From Cryptomeria japonica (Eukaryota; Streptophyta; Pinopsida; Cupressales; Cupressaceae), in contig NC_081412.1 of assembly GCF_030272615.1 (NCBI RefSeq), positions 686,772,583 to 686,836,582 on the forward strand: a stretch of 64,000 bases of DNA. Reading direction: 5' to 3'. A program made the position numbers and the translations under genes. Shown here in pieces: positions 32,073 through 43,086 of this stretch. The notes under the pieces are model-generated. The model worked only from the letters and a program-made list of their open reading frames with translations, was not told the origin of the DNA and ran no database searches. How positions within the stretch are numbered: the first letter of the stretch is position 1; each line of letters opens with the position of its first letter.

Positions 32073-33197
32073 CTATGTGTAAAACCTACGAAGGTGCATG
32101 CTATTGATAGGATCCTCCAAAGGTTCTCCATCGAGAGTTGAAAGTTGATATGCACCGGATCCATAGACTGTTGTGATGATGTAAGGACCAAGCCAATTTG
32201 GTTCGAAATTGCCCTTGTTCTCTCTGTCTTGCTGATTTTTAGGATTTTCTTTGAGAACTAAGTCACCTACCTCAAATGTGTGAGGATTAACCTTATGATT
32301 GTAACTACAACATTCCTTGATTGAATGATGTGTATCTCGAGTGATTGTCTTCCTTGATAAAGGAAATGAGATATAATTACTAGTATGTGGACTACATAGG
32401 CCCGTATGCGTCTCACCTAAAGAAGTTTGGGCATCCCTGATAACAAAGTCCCTTGAGGAAGCTCCATTAAAGGTTAATGATGTATTACTAGAAGGGAAAG
32501 GATGTGCGGAACAAGTGGATGAGTTATATAGGCTTATGATTGTGAAAAGAAGTGAAAGTAGGATGACATGATGGAGACTTAGGATCAACAAGTATGTGTT
32601 TTGACTTAAAATTTTAGAACTTTTGCCCCCAGTTATTTTGATATTAGGGGAGATCAACTCTTGTTCTTTTTTCTTTATAGGATTTTTAACCTTGACTTTG
32701 ATTTTTGCAGAGTCCAATAGCTTTTGATTTTGATTTGGACTAAAGGACTTTTCTTTATTTTTGACTTTTAGATTTTTCTTTTCGAAGCTTGATTTTTCAT
32801 CCCTGATGAGTATGGGCTTTTCTGATTCTTTTTTATCTATGTCTAGAACAGGAGTGGAAATGGAATGAGTGGATGAAATGGTAAAGCTATGTGAGTTCTC
32901 AAGAGGGCTGGCGATACGCTCAATAGATTCTTTGTTGGAACCACTCTTAGGACTATTGATATCAAGAGATTCTTGTACCACTAGAGGAGATTTGCATTTA
33001 GACTTAGTAGCCACAACACTAGGTGGTTCACACCCAATTCCTCGACATTGCAACTTGTTTATAGATTGTTCCTGTCGATTGAATGTCTTAGGAGATAGTG
33101 GGAGTTGATCAACATGAAAGATATACTCACCACATCCTAGGTCTTTAATCTTGAATTTTTCTTTTAGCTCTGTTTGTTTGGATGTAGAAGCTTTCAA
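32073..33197 (-). CDS. Element C 374-codon ORF: PR linker fused to integrase C terminus
   Basis: An uninterrupted minus-strand frame, rare in this window. Residues 1-200 are a Ser/Lys-rich linker (KFKIKDLGCGEYIFHVDQL, KNPIKKKEQELISPNIK) downstream of the protease. Residues about 203-225 are strongly hydrophobic (TYLLILSLHHVILLSLLF), a possible membrane helix. A Ser/Thr-rich stretch with FNGASSRDFVIRDAQ follows. From about residue 300 the protein is a Tat integrase C terminus (HKVNPHTFEVGDLVL; FEPNWLGPYIITTVYGSGAY; INSMHLRRFYT). RT, both RNases H and the integrase core are missing. No upstream signal marks a true start; the Met is the first in the frame, and the frame probably belonged to a longer polyprotein. 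Whether it is expressed is unknown. Confidence 0.55.
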   Translation of the reverse strand: MKASTSKQTELKEKFKIKDLGCGEYIFHVDQLPLSPKTFNRQEQSINKLQCRGIGCEPPSVVATKSKCKSPLVVQESLDINSPKSGSNKESIERIASPLENSHSFTISSTHSISTPVLDIDKKESEKPILIRDEKSSFEKKNLKVKNKEKSFSPNQNQKLLDSAKIKVKVKNPIKKKEQELISPNIKITGGKSSKILSQNTYLLILSLHHVILLSLLFTIISLYNSSTCSAHPFPSSNTSLTFNGASSRDFVIRDAQTSLGETHTGLCSPHTSNYISFPLSRKTITRDTHHSIKECCSYNHKVNPHTFEVGDLVLKENPKNQQDRENKGNFEPNWLGPYIITTVYGSGAYQLSTLDGEPLEDPINSMHLRRFYT

Positions 33198-33199
33198 TG

Positions 33200-34205
33200 A
33201 TTCTAGATCAACATATGCTGAAGATGGAATGACTTCTTGATTGACTAGGATTGTTATTTCTGATCTTGATCATAGATTGTTGCAAGATATGAATGGGTTG
33301 GGGTCAACTTTGACAGTCACTTCAACTCCATTGTATGGGAACTTGATACATCAATGATATGTTGATGAGACTGCTCCCATCTCATGAATCCATGGATGTC
33401 CTAACAATATGTTGTATGTGAGATCAAGGTCTAGGACTTGACAAATCACATCCTTTGTAACTGGCCCAACCTTGAGAGGTAAGGTGATTGTGCCCTTGGA
33501 TGAGCACTCTTCGTCATCATATGCCTTGATGGTGATTTTGTTTGTAGCATTCACAACTTTTTTAGAATACCCCAATTTCTTAAGAGTATTCAATGTACAT
33601 ATATTGAGACCAACTCCTCCATCTATCAGGACTCATTTTATTCGGTGTTTGTGTAGGAAGGCTTCAATGTGTAAAGGTGCATTACATGGTTGGCTTACGG
33701 AGGCGCCATCATCTTTGGTGAATGTAAGAGAATATGGAATGGAAAGGTATCCTACCATGGCTTGAAACTGGTCCACGTTCAGATCAGTGGGGACGGAAGT
33801 GTGTCTCAAAGTTTTGTCAAGAATGGCTTTATGTGTGGGGGATATGCATAAACGTTCAAGGATGGAGATAAGCATGGGTGTTTTCCCTAGCTATTCTACA
33901 AGGTCATACTTAGGTTTAGTTGATGAGGAAGCGGTGTTTTTAGCTGGATCACCTTGCAAGCTGAATTTACCTTGATGAGTTATAACATTACATTCAGAGG
34001 TAGGTTCGGAAGAAGATCCAATGTCTTTTAGGACAACCTTGGGTCTTTGGGTAGAATTCTAAGACATTTTTTCCTTGATGATAATGGTAGAGACATAATT
34101 GTCCATTGAAATGTGATTGACAGTTGCATTGTAGTTATAGGATGCTTTGGTATAATTGGTCTACTCATCTGTGGCTTTGGCTTTTCCCTTGTCATGTTTT
34201 GGGAA
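33200..34205 (-). pseudogene. Element C gag end and protease
   Basis: Minus strand. The gag/PR linker (33875-33633: LISILERLCISPTHKAILDK, FQAMVGYLSIPYS, LHIEAFLHKHRIK) matches B. After one stop comes LIDGGVGLNICTL, a Tat protease site with D-G-G intact, then KITIKAYDDEECSSKG and DLTYNILLGHPWIHEMGAV (33593-33351). A stop at about 33350 precedes CIKFPYNGVEVTV. The right end is cut near 34205, where the direct repeat begins. Confidence 0.75.
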
Positions 34206-34212
34206 TGGTTCT

Positions 34213-34526
34213 TTTAACATGTTTTATACGTTATGCCAATGTGAATGTATGAAATGCAAATGAATATGATAATGCAAAGAAATATTTACATGATGAGAAT
34301 GTAAAATGTGCTAACATGTGTTGTGTGTAGGATGTGATGCAATTGTTATATCTATATGTATGTATGATATGCTAACATGTGGTAATGCAGGTGCAACTAC
34401 ATGAAATGCAAATGTTTTTGGTGTGTCAGTATACTCAGTCGTGTGATAGGAGGCTACACGGACTCAAGAAGGATGATGAAAGTCAATCAAGGGGAATGGA
34501 AGATAGAAGATATGAAAGTGAAATTA
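34213..34526 (-). repeat. Direct repeat, right copy (Tat 3' region)
   Basis: Mate of 30575-30893. It abuts the gag/PR part of C on the left and the N2 LTR flank on the right. It most likely belongs to the 3' end of a second Tat copy lost by recombination. Confidence 0.85.
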
Positions 34527-34546
34527 TGAAATGCCATGTACACAAT

Positions 34547-35704
34547 TGATGAATACTAAGAGGGGGGGTGAATTAGTATACCAAAAAATACTGAACTCAA
34601 ACTTTTAAACAGTTTAGTAGATAACCGGTATAACAGTTTCACTAATAAACAGGTTAAGATAAATGCAAACCAAATAGCTAATAAAGCATTCACCCACAAA
34701 AGCACAATCACCATAACACAAGATATTTTGACGTGGAAACCCAAATGGGAAAAACCACGGTGAGCAGAAACTCACAAGTAACTATCTACATAATAGAAAC
34801 CAAACCGACTAAGGTCATACAATGTTCTTCACCAGAACAAATCCTGTTAGGAATCTAGATCTCTGTTAGGAGATAAGTCTTGTTAAAGACTACCTTGTGA
34901 GAGGATTTCAGATCCACAATTGTGAACCACCTTGTTAGAGGATTTACAAAGGCTTTTCTAGGCATACCTGGTTAAGGGTTTCAGACTTATCGAAGATGTG
35001 AGTAATCGACAAGTGAGTGATCTAGGTACTAGCACAGTATGCTTGGTTAGATCCTTGATAGCACAATGTTAATGCATTTTAGCATTACTTCAGTCTTCAA
35101 TATCTCCACACTCTAACTCTTCACACAAACCTAATCTTCTCTACAAATATCATACATAACCTTCTCATACATCATACATTTTTTCATCCATACAAACCCT
35201 ATACATGATGTCCTTATAAAGGAAACTGATTTCATACAATAGGATTAAACTACAAGTTCCTAGGTTCAGTGCGTCTAGACACATTTGGTAACATGACACA
35301 AAATCACCACCAAAGTGTCGATGGATGATAACGCACCATAGAAATACCGGTTGGTAACTCATCACATAGTAATACTGACTCCTACATTATACCGATTACC
35401 GATTGTCAAAAATGAAGATTGGAAAATGTTTAACTACCGCTTTGTTCCTTCGTACCACTTGAGATCCTTGAACCGCTTGAGGTCTTCATACTGCTTGGGT
35501 TCTCCATACCGCTTGAGGTCTTCAGTCAATTTGTGACCGGTAACCATCTTCTGCAAAACACCGATAGTCTAAAGACTATAATACATAAGATCGGTTCGAA
35601 CAATTACCAGTTGAGCATAACTCATACATTAAGAAAGTTTGTGTCCATCACAAAGAAAGTGTGTGTCCATCAATGAGAATCAAAACATAATCAAAATGCC
35701 AACA
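34547..35704 (-). mobile_element. N2 3' LTR
   Basis: Reads tgatgaatactaagaggggg on the plus strand and ends aaatgccaaca; 1158 bases. TATA (rc of ccttataaagg) lies near 35213. Similar to 40929-42068 and, inverted, to both N1 LTRs. Confidence 0.9.
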
Positions 35705-35716
35705 ATCTCCCCCTTT
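35705..35716 (-). promoter_or_regulatory. N2 polypurine tract
   Basis: Plus strand atctccccctttgg, i.e. AAAGGGGGAGAT on the minus strand, directly inside the 3' LTR and identical to N1. Confidence 0.85.
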
Positions 35717-35979
35717 GGCATTGATGGCAACACTTAGGAAAATTTTGACATCTAAGTGTTTTTACAACAAAAATATGCGATAATCAAAATTACTCCCCCT
35801 AAGCATATACACTATCCCTTTTGCAGAAATTACAATGTATACTACTCCCCCAAAGTGGTAACATGAAAGTATACATAACATTCACCAAAATTTTAAATAC
35901 TACTCCCCCTTTGCCAACAATGACAAAGTAATGCAGAATAACCCCTGTTCCTCATTATCATTAAAAATTGAGTAAATGT

Positions 35980-38900
35980 TTATGACAATAAGGAATGAAA
36001 CTTATCAAAAACAGATTTAAAATCCTGCATAAAAGTTTTCATGGCCAATGACCATGACTCAAGTAATGAGGTAGCAACCTCACTTTCTGTCTGCATCTAG
36101 AATACCAATTCTTCCATAAAATCAATGGTACTCATCTCTTGAGTTACCGTGATGGATTCCAGATTGAGAAAAAATTTCTGAAGAATCTGCAGTCTAGGAA
36201 ATAAGACCAGTTGAAGCTCCTGCAAATCTTTTGTCCGGTTGTAGATTTATGATTCCACCCTGGCAATTTGCAGCTAATAATGATGGACCGTTTGCCCATA
36301 TGTAGAAAATGAATCATATGGCATGTTGAAGTTGTTGATGTATGCCTAGAACTCTGATTGGAGTTTATCTTTCTACTTAAGCACATCATCACAAAATAGA
36401 TGGGGTTGGTAGATTTTATTCAACAGTAATTTGCCCTCATCCATAGCAACACCTATATCCTTCTGTTGTTTCAGATTTTGTGACCTAAGATCATTCAATT
36501 TCTTGACTAAGGCAATGTTGAGTGCCTTTTCATGGTTCTTCTTGGCAATGGCTACAACAACATCTTCCAAGTATTGTACTTGGTCCTCTACTATAGTGAA
36601 AAGAAGTTTTAGCTTGGATAAAGAGGAATCAGTACTAGGGAGGTTAGTACTAGGAATCAGACTGGTGAGGGTGTCAACAATAGTTTGAATGACATCATGT
36701 TCCTTCTTCCTCCTCAATGCTTCCAATCTTTCCTATGCAAGCTTTATGCTTTGAAGCAGCTCTGATTCATCTACAGATTGAAGGTCAATAGGACTGGTGG
36801 TGTCAACCATTTTGATTTGATCACCGGTTGCCTTGGCATGTTTGATCTTCTCTGCTTCCTTCTTCTCTTCAGCACTTTTCTTTTCCTCTTCTTTCTTCCT
36901 TTGTTCTTCTTCTTGTTTTTTCTTCTCTAATTCTTCCTTTTTCTTGTCCTCTTCCTTCTTTTTCTTCTCTTCCTCCTTCTTCCTTTCTTCTTCCTTCCTT
37001 TTGTCTTCTTCTTTCTTCTTCTCCTCTTCTCCTCTTCTTTCCTCTTCTCCTCTTCTTTCCTCTTCTCTTCTTCTTTCCTCTTGTCTTCCTCTTTCTTTTT
37101 CTCTTCTTCTTTTCTCTTGTCTTCCTCTTGCCTTGATTTCTTTCTCTGCTTTCTCTTTATCAGCCTTTTCCTTGTCCTATTTCTCTCTCTCTATTTTTCT
37201 TTGTCAGGAGTGACATCCTCAATATCTAATGCATCCACATCAATAGTGTCAACTTGTCCTGAAACTCTTTCTCCTTCACTATTAAACACTTCATCCGGTT
37301 TGCCTGATGTTAGATTAGGTGCTTGTTCAGCCTTCAGATTGGCCTCAGACACTTGGTGTAATCGGACAGTAGCTTTGGCATGTAAATGTGTGTCCATCTC
37401 CACTTCAGAAGCTCTACCTTCTAGTAGCCTGAGTCTTCTCCTTCTCATGAAGAAGAGACCTTTGTTTTTATCCATTATCTCAAACAATTAAGAATTGGAG
37501 GCATTGGGAAAGTATTGTGCAAAGACTTTCTCCCTTATTTCCTATTCTTTCTTAATGGCAATGTGTCATTTATTGTCCAAAGAATTATATAAAGAATCAG
37601 GTGTGATGGATCTGATTTCATATGGCGACCGGTCATTAACATACAAATATCTAATAACCTCTTGTTCTACTTCATCTTTCTCACTATCAGAAAAATCATC
37701 AAAATATTCTTTTAAATCATCAAGCACCTTTCTCTTAATATTCTTTAAAGTCCTCTAACAATGTGTCATCAGTTTATAAGAAGAGATGTCTATATTTATC
37801 GGTGCTGAAGTTGCAAGTGCATTCCCGATAGATTTCTCTTTCTTGCTTGTTTTCCTAGTCTTCTTAGGTTGTATATCCAGTTTAGTATCCTCTGACTCCG
37901 GTGAGCTATTTTTGGTTTTCCACTTCCTCTCCAATACTTTAGTAGGAACCACCTCTCGTTTATTCTTAGCAAGTGACTGCTTGGTCACTTTTGGACTGGC
38001 AGAGGTAACTAGTGCCGATATCGATGGCACTGCCTTGCCCTTTTTCTATGTAGGATCTTCAACCGGTGTTACCCTCTCTAAGTAGGTGCCGGTTCTCTTT
38101 TTCTTCACATCTAATGGTGAGGAAAGCAAGGTAGAGGCATACCTGATCAACATATCATACATTACTTCATACCCCATTGGCTCAACTGCTTCCTTTCTTA
38201 GTTCCACCGCTTCCATTATGCATTCATCTACTTTTATGGTGAAGCAGATGTCATCTTCATACTTCTTCACAATATCGCTAGATATCCTCATCCTCTGGCT
38301 TATTTTCCGCTTGAATTCATCAAAATATTTATTCAGAACCTCAGCATATTTGGTTCCCACTGCTTGAAGACTTTCCCTAATTTGCTTGGAGACTAGTTGG
38401 TCAGCAGACCATTGAACATCACCTACTCTAGGGAAATAGCCTTGAAAGTAGAAAATAGGCCAACAAAAAGTTGTCCAAACCTAAACCTTAAAGCATTATC
38501 CTATTTGATGGACTTCAGATTCAATAGCAGTTGCTTCTGCAAACAAGTACACAAATCAAATGAGGCATCTTCCTTAATCATTTCGTAGGTGGCATTCACT
38601 ACAGCAGCAAGGACATAATTCATTCTGCTGGCATAAAATATCTGGTAGCCAATCACCATGCAAGCATACTTAACCAAATCATCTTTGATGGTGTTCATGC
38701 TCATTGCCTATTGCTCGCTCAGAGAACTAGTGAGCTTAATCATTTCAGTCTTGGTGACCTTCCTTAGAGATGGCACCTCTCCAATGTTACAGAAACCAGT
38801 GATGGCATGAATTGATTCTGGTGTAATGTCATGCATCCACTCAAGATACATTTTATCACCGTGCACTCTGTTCAAGATGATGCAGATGTGATCTTCAGTA

Positions 38901-39178
38901 AACTCTTCGAGAAAATAAACCGCATTGTGTAGTTTCTTCCTCTCTAGTATGCTATATTCTAGTTTGATTTTCTTGTCATCCCCACATAACAGACCTAGCC
39001 AGGAATGGATCACTACGGATCCTAGGTCTTCCAATTTACAATCAATATTTCCTAAAATATCTTCCTCAACTATAACTTCGGTGGGTATCTGGGATAGGGC
39101 ATTGTATTTCATCTTCTTTTGAATGAAATCATCTGAGGCTACAGGTGCACTAGAACTAGAGTGTGATGCAGAAGCCAT
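35980..39178 (-). pseudogene. N2 ORF2: long unassigned cargo ORF (about 1070 codons)
   Basis: Counterpart of N1 ORF2, with the same start (MASASHSSSSAPVASDDF) and the same terminal motif, read SEVATSLLESWSLAMKTF...FDKF, ending at 35980. Conserved blocks in order: DCKLEDLGSVVIHSWLGLLC, MHDITPESIHAITGFCNIGE, YACMVIGYQIFYASRMNYV, YEVMYDMLIRYASTLL, NKGLFFMRRRRLRLLEG, a Glu/Lys repeat (36833-37190), and LPSTDSSLSKLKLL. The N-terminal frame 39178-38708 is intact for 156 codons. Stops and frame changes occur at different places from N1, so both copies decayed independently from an intact ORF. Family not recognised. Confidence 0.7.
36833..37190 (-). repeat. Glu/Lys-coding repeat in N2 ORF2
   Basis: Pyrimidine-rich on the plus strand (tcttctcctcttctttcctc repeats). 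It is shorter than the N1 array, as expected from slippage. The Ser-rich plus-strand ORFs here are shadows. Confidence 0.8.
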
Positions 39179-39600
39179 GACAAGAAATAAATTCCAAAAA
39201 TACCTTCACAAAATGAAACTTAGGGTTTTCCAATGTCACTCACAACACACCACTTTGGTTGCTTGGAACACCGCTTAGTGTTCTTCACTGATAGATTGAA
39301 AGTTTGCTAGATTCCTCTGCAAGATTTTTGAATTCACTTTGAATCGCTCTTTGTCACTCTGCTCTTGAAAATTCTTTGCTCAAAAATAGATAAGTGAAAA
39401 TGGTGTCAAAAATCCCTTTTTAACAATCTTTCAACTACCATAATAAATGCATCACAGCTAGGGTACAAACCCTAATTTTGCCTTTTACCACTTCAAGTCT
39501 TCTACTGATTGATAGGTAACATATACCTGTTGAAGTATTTACCAATATAAACCGGGGGTTAAAATATTTCACTGATATGCTCCCCCTAAGCTTTTTTGAA
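39179..39600 (-). other. N2 spacer between ORF1 and ORF2
   Basis: Non-coding. The right end carries ctccccctaagctttttt (PPT-like GCTTAGGGGGAG on the minus strand), matching 7401-7417. The caaaccctaattttgcc block near 39465 matches the N1 palindrome region. Confidence 0.45.
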
Positions 39601-40878
39601 GCTCAGTTTGCCGGTTCAGAGACTTCCACACTAGGTGCAGAAACCGGTTCATCCCGTGACACTTCTTCAGGTTTTCTTTTTCCAAGTTTTATTCATTCCT
39701 GCTTGAACAGTTTCAACATCAATCTTCCCTTCTGGAGTGATCGATATATCATCTGATAGGTTCTTTCTCATTCAGCAGGTTCTGGCAGTGTGTCCCAGTT
39801 TGTTGCAATGATAGCATACCATTCTAGCTGTTCTCCATGGTCCATTATTCATACTACCATTCTTCCTTCTACATGTTGTAGTAGTGTGACCGCTACCATG
39901 GCAGATCAAACAGGTTGCTCTCCAACCAATTTTTGCTTGATAACCACCTGACCGATGGTCATAGGCATTATACTGGTTGGGATTTTGGTTCACAGAGGGT
40001 TTCGAGATAACTCCTTGAGTCCTTGGAGGGTATCTCCTAGTGTTGTGCAAGACTGACCTACATTTAAATGCTCTATGCCCAAACTTGTTGCATGCATAAT
40101 AGTTTCCATTTAATCTATTGGATCTAGGCTTATTGTTTATAAAATAAGGAAAATTATTGTAGGCCTTGCTTCTACACACATTAGCAGTATGTCCTTCCTT
40201 GAGACAATTGAAACAAATAGGTTTAAACTTTTGCTTACCTTTATCCTTGGATGTTGGTTTCTTCTTTGATGCTTCATCTTTTGTTCCAGAGGTTTCACCT
40301 TCCTCATACCTAGAGAAACCAAGTCCAGCGGTATTGTTTACCGGTTTTGCTAATTCAAGCTTTTGCTCTAGCTTAGCAGTACTCTGATTGAATTTGGCAA
40401 GTATCTCCTTTGACTCAGTAAGTTCCTTGGAAATAGTAGCATTAGATTCCATCAAGGTTGCATTTCAGAAATAGCCATGTTTAGTTCACCTTGCATTTCT
40501 TCTTTTTCCACTTTACTCTCTTTAGGATGAGTGGTAAGGGCACTTATTTCTTGCTTCAACTTGAAGATCTCATGATCTTTGTCTTTTACTATATCTTTAG
40601 CTTTCCTTCAGTTTTCAAGCTCTTGACACATTCTGATAGTCAGTCCTTCCAACTCCTTTCTCAGGTTGGCTTTAGATTCATTCAGTTTTTCAACTTCTTC
40701 AACTAGGGCATCCATGTTAGCTTCATCGGAAGAGCTATTTTTCAGTAAGTTCCATTAGTTTCTCAGCATGCTCTCTTCTTTTGGCCAAAGAGGCTTTATA
40801 CCTGACGTTGAGTTCATCATAGGCTCTCTTAGTCTAAGTGAGACAATGAGTACGTTCCCTTACAATGTATTCCCCCAT
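39601..40878 (-). pseudogene. N2 ORF1: gag-like coiled coil with four zinc knuckles
   Basis: Minus strand, starting near 40878 (MGEYIVRER). The coiled coil is frameshifted (40455-40878). The 227-codon frame 40455-39772 then holds CFNCLKEGHTANVC (CCHC intact), YYACNKFGHRAFKC (first Cys lost, as in N1), CLICHGSGHTTTTC (intact) and CYHCNKLGHTARTC (intact). This is better preserved than N1 and shows that the ancestor had three or four knuckles. Loss of the first Cys of knuckle 2 in both copies is a family trait. Probable nucleic-acid-binding Gag. Confidence 0.78.
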
Positions 40879-40913
40879 ATCTCCTTCCAAGTGGTTAGAC
40901 TTATAGAAAGGTT

Positions 40914-40928
40914 GGCTCTAATACCAAT
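40914..40928 (-). promoter_or_regulatory. N2 primer-binding site
   Basis: Plus strand ggctctaataccaat, i.e. ATTGGTATTAGAGCC, one mismatch from the TGGTATCAGAGC initiator-Met type. Confidence 0.85.
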
Positions 40929-42068
40929 TGATGAATAGTAAGAGGGGGGTGAATTAGTATACCAAAAAATACTGAACTCAAACTTTTAAACAGTTTAGCA
41001 GATAACTGGTATAACAGTTTCACTAATAAACCGGTTAAGATAAATGCAAACCAAATAGAAAATAAATCATTCACCCACAAAAGTACAATCACCATAACAC
41101 AAGATATTTTGACATGGAAACCCAAAAAGGAAAAACCATGGTGAGCAGAAAGACACAAGTAACTATCTGCAGAATAGAAACCAGACCGGTTAAGGTCATA
41201 CAATGTTCTTCACCAGAACAAATCCTGTTAGGAATCTAGATCTCTGTTAGGAGATAAGTCATGTTAAAGACTACCTTGTGAGAGGATTTCAGATCCATAG
41301 TTGTGAACCACCTTGTTAGAGGATTTACAAAGGCTTTGCTAGGCCTACCTGGTTAAGGGTTTTAGACTTGTCGAAGATGTGAGTAATCAACAAGTGAGTG
41401 ATCTAGGTACTAGCACAGTATGCTTGGTTAGATTCTTGATAGCTCATTGTTAATGCATTTCAGCATTACTTCAGTCTTCAATATCTCCACACTCTAACTC
41501 TTCACACAGACCTAATCTTCTCTACAAAGATCACAGATAACCTTCTCATACATCATACATTTTTCATCCATACAAACCCTAGGCATGATGTCCTTATAAA
41601 GGAAACCAATTTTATGTCGGTCCAATAGGATTAAACTAAAAGTTTCTAGGTTTAGTGCATCTAGACACATTTGGTAACATGGCACAAAATCATTGCCAAA
41701 GTGTCAGTGGATGATAACTCATCACAAAAATACCGGTTGGTAACTCATCACAGAGTAATACTAGTTCATACAATATATCGATTACCGGTTGTCGAAAATG
41801 AAGAATGGAAAATGTTTAACTACCTCTTTGTTCCTTCGTACCACTTGAGATCCTCGAACCACTTGAGGTCTTCATACCGCTTGGGTTCTCCATACCGCTT
41901 GAGGTCTTCAGTCAATTTGTGACTGGTAAACATCTTCTGATAAACACCGATAGTCTAAATACTATAATACATAATATCGGCTAGAACAATTACTGGTTGA
42001 GCATAACTCATACATTAAGAAAGTGTTTGTCCATAAATGAAAATCAAAACATCATCAAAATGCCAACA
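40929..42068 (-). mobile_element. N2 5' LTR
   Basis: 1140 bases, tgatgaatagtaagaggggg to aaatgccaaca on the plus strand. The outer border joins a chromovirus D LTR in the middle of its sequence. Confidence 0.9.
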
Positions 42069-43080
42069 CTCCTTTACCCACCAGACTCACCCAATTAGAG
42101 CCTATTATCCATGATTCCTAACACTTGCCAACTCAATGTGCCAAGCTTAGGGTATGGTCAAAAATATTTGTTTTAGCTTCCCCTGACTCAAAAAAAAAAA
42201 AAAACATAAAAATACATTGGAGCCTAACATTCCACAAGGTTTCAAAGAGGAAATCAACCATGGAATGTTAGGTTGGAGCCATTTTGCTCTCAAAACCCTA
42301 GTTTTTAGGGCTCTTGAACCCGCCTGCGACAAAATGGAGTTTATTCAGAAACTATGACACTTCAAGACTCCAAATCAAAAAACAAAATGAAGGTAAGACA
42401 CTAGAATAATAATCCATGTCCCTATTTTGGGATGCTCGATCCGTATAGGTCGTACAAACTTGCAAAGAACAACACAAAAACTTGGTAGAACACACACAAA
42501 TGGGAAACCAAAACTTATTTATTTGCTTCAAATCTTCAACAACCTTCAACAACTAGTTATCATCGGCCTTTCCAAGCCTTATACAGGCCTTGAAATAATT
42601 CCAATTGCTCACAACTAATTGTGTCAAGCAACTAACCATTGGAGTATGAAAATGTTGCAAAGTTGCTATGAGCAACTTTTGGAACATTTTCAAATTGTTG
42701 TATAGGTGAGCAACTTTGCTCAAACCCAAACTTGGTCACCCTCACATGAATCACATGAACTTAACAGCTCAAAACAACATCAACCAACCTACATTACTCA
42801 CAAACTTATCCTATCAAGTGCTCTACCCGGCACCCTTAAGAGCTCACATGCCAACATTGGCTAAACAAAGACTCTTAGGGCCCTTACAATCATTTGAGAA
42901 CACACTCTATGGATTCTTGGCATTATTATAAAACTAAAAACATGATTCCAACATCCTGGAAACAAACTCAATAAAAAATTACTAAGTAACCCTGCACCAT
43001 ACTCCCAAGGTAGGAAAAACTCAAGTCCCTTGAGTGGATAGGGCTTGAATGATGGTTCCATGCTTCAGTATATCTCTTTT
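42069..43080 (-). mobile_element. Element D 3' LTR (partial) and 3' untranslated region
   Basis: 42069-42270 matches 53893-54086 (cccaccagactcacccaatt, ccaagcttagggtatggt, ttccacaaggtttcaaagag), so it is LTR. Further right I cannot place the LTR end, because the other copy is truncated. A poly-A run (42189-42203) and repeated gagcaactt words (42660-42720) occur. The rest, to the chromodomain stop, appears non-coding. Confidence 0.6.
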
Positions 43081-43086
43081 AGACAT

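Larger units (their letters stand above)
34547..42068 (-). mobile_element. N2: second copy of the N1 non-autonomous element, inverted
   Basis: Minus-strand element of 7522 bases with both LTRs, primer site, polypurine tract and the same two ORFs as N1. The bases flanking it do not match (acaat left, ctcct right), and the flanks belong to different repeats: Tat 3' DNA on the left, chromovirus LTR on the right. At least one border has therefore been rearranged after or during insertion. Its ORF2 is shorter in the Glu/Lys repeat. N1 and N2 form an inverted pair about 22 kb apart. Confidence 0.88.
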
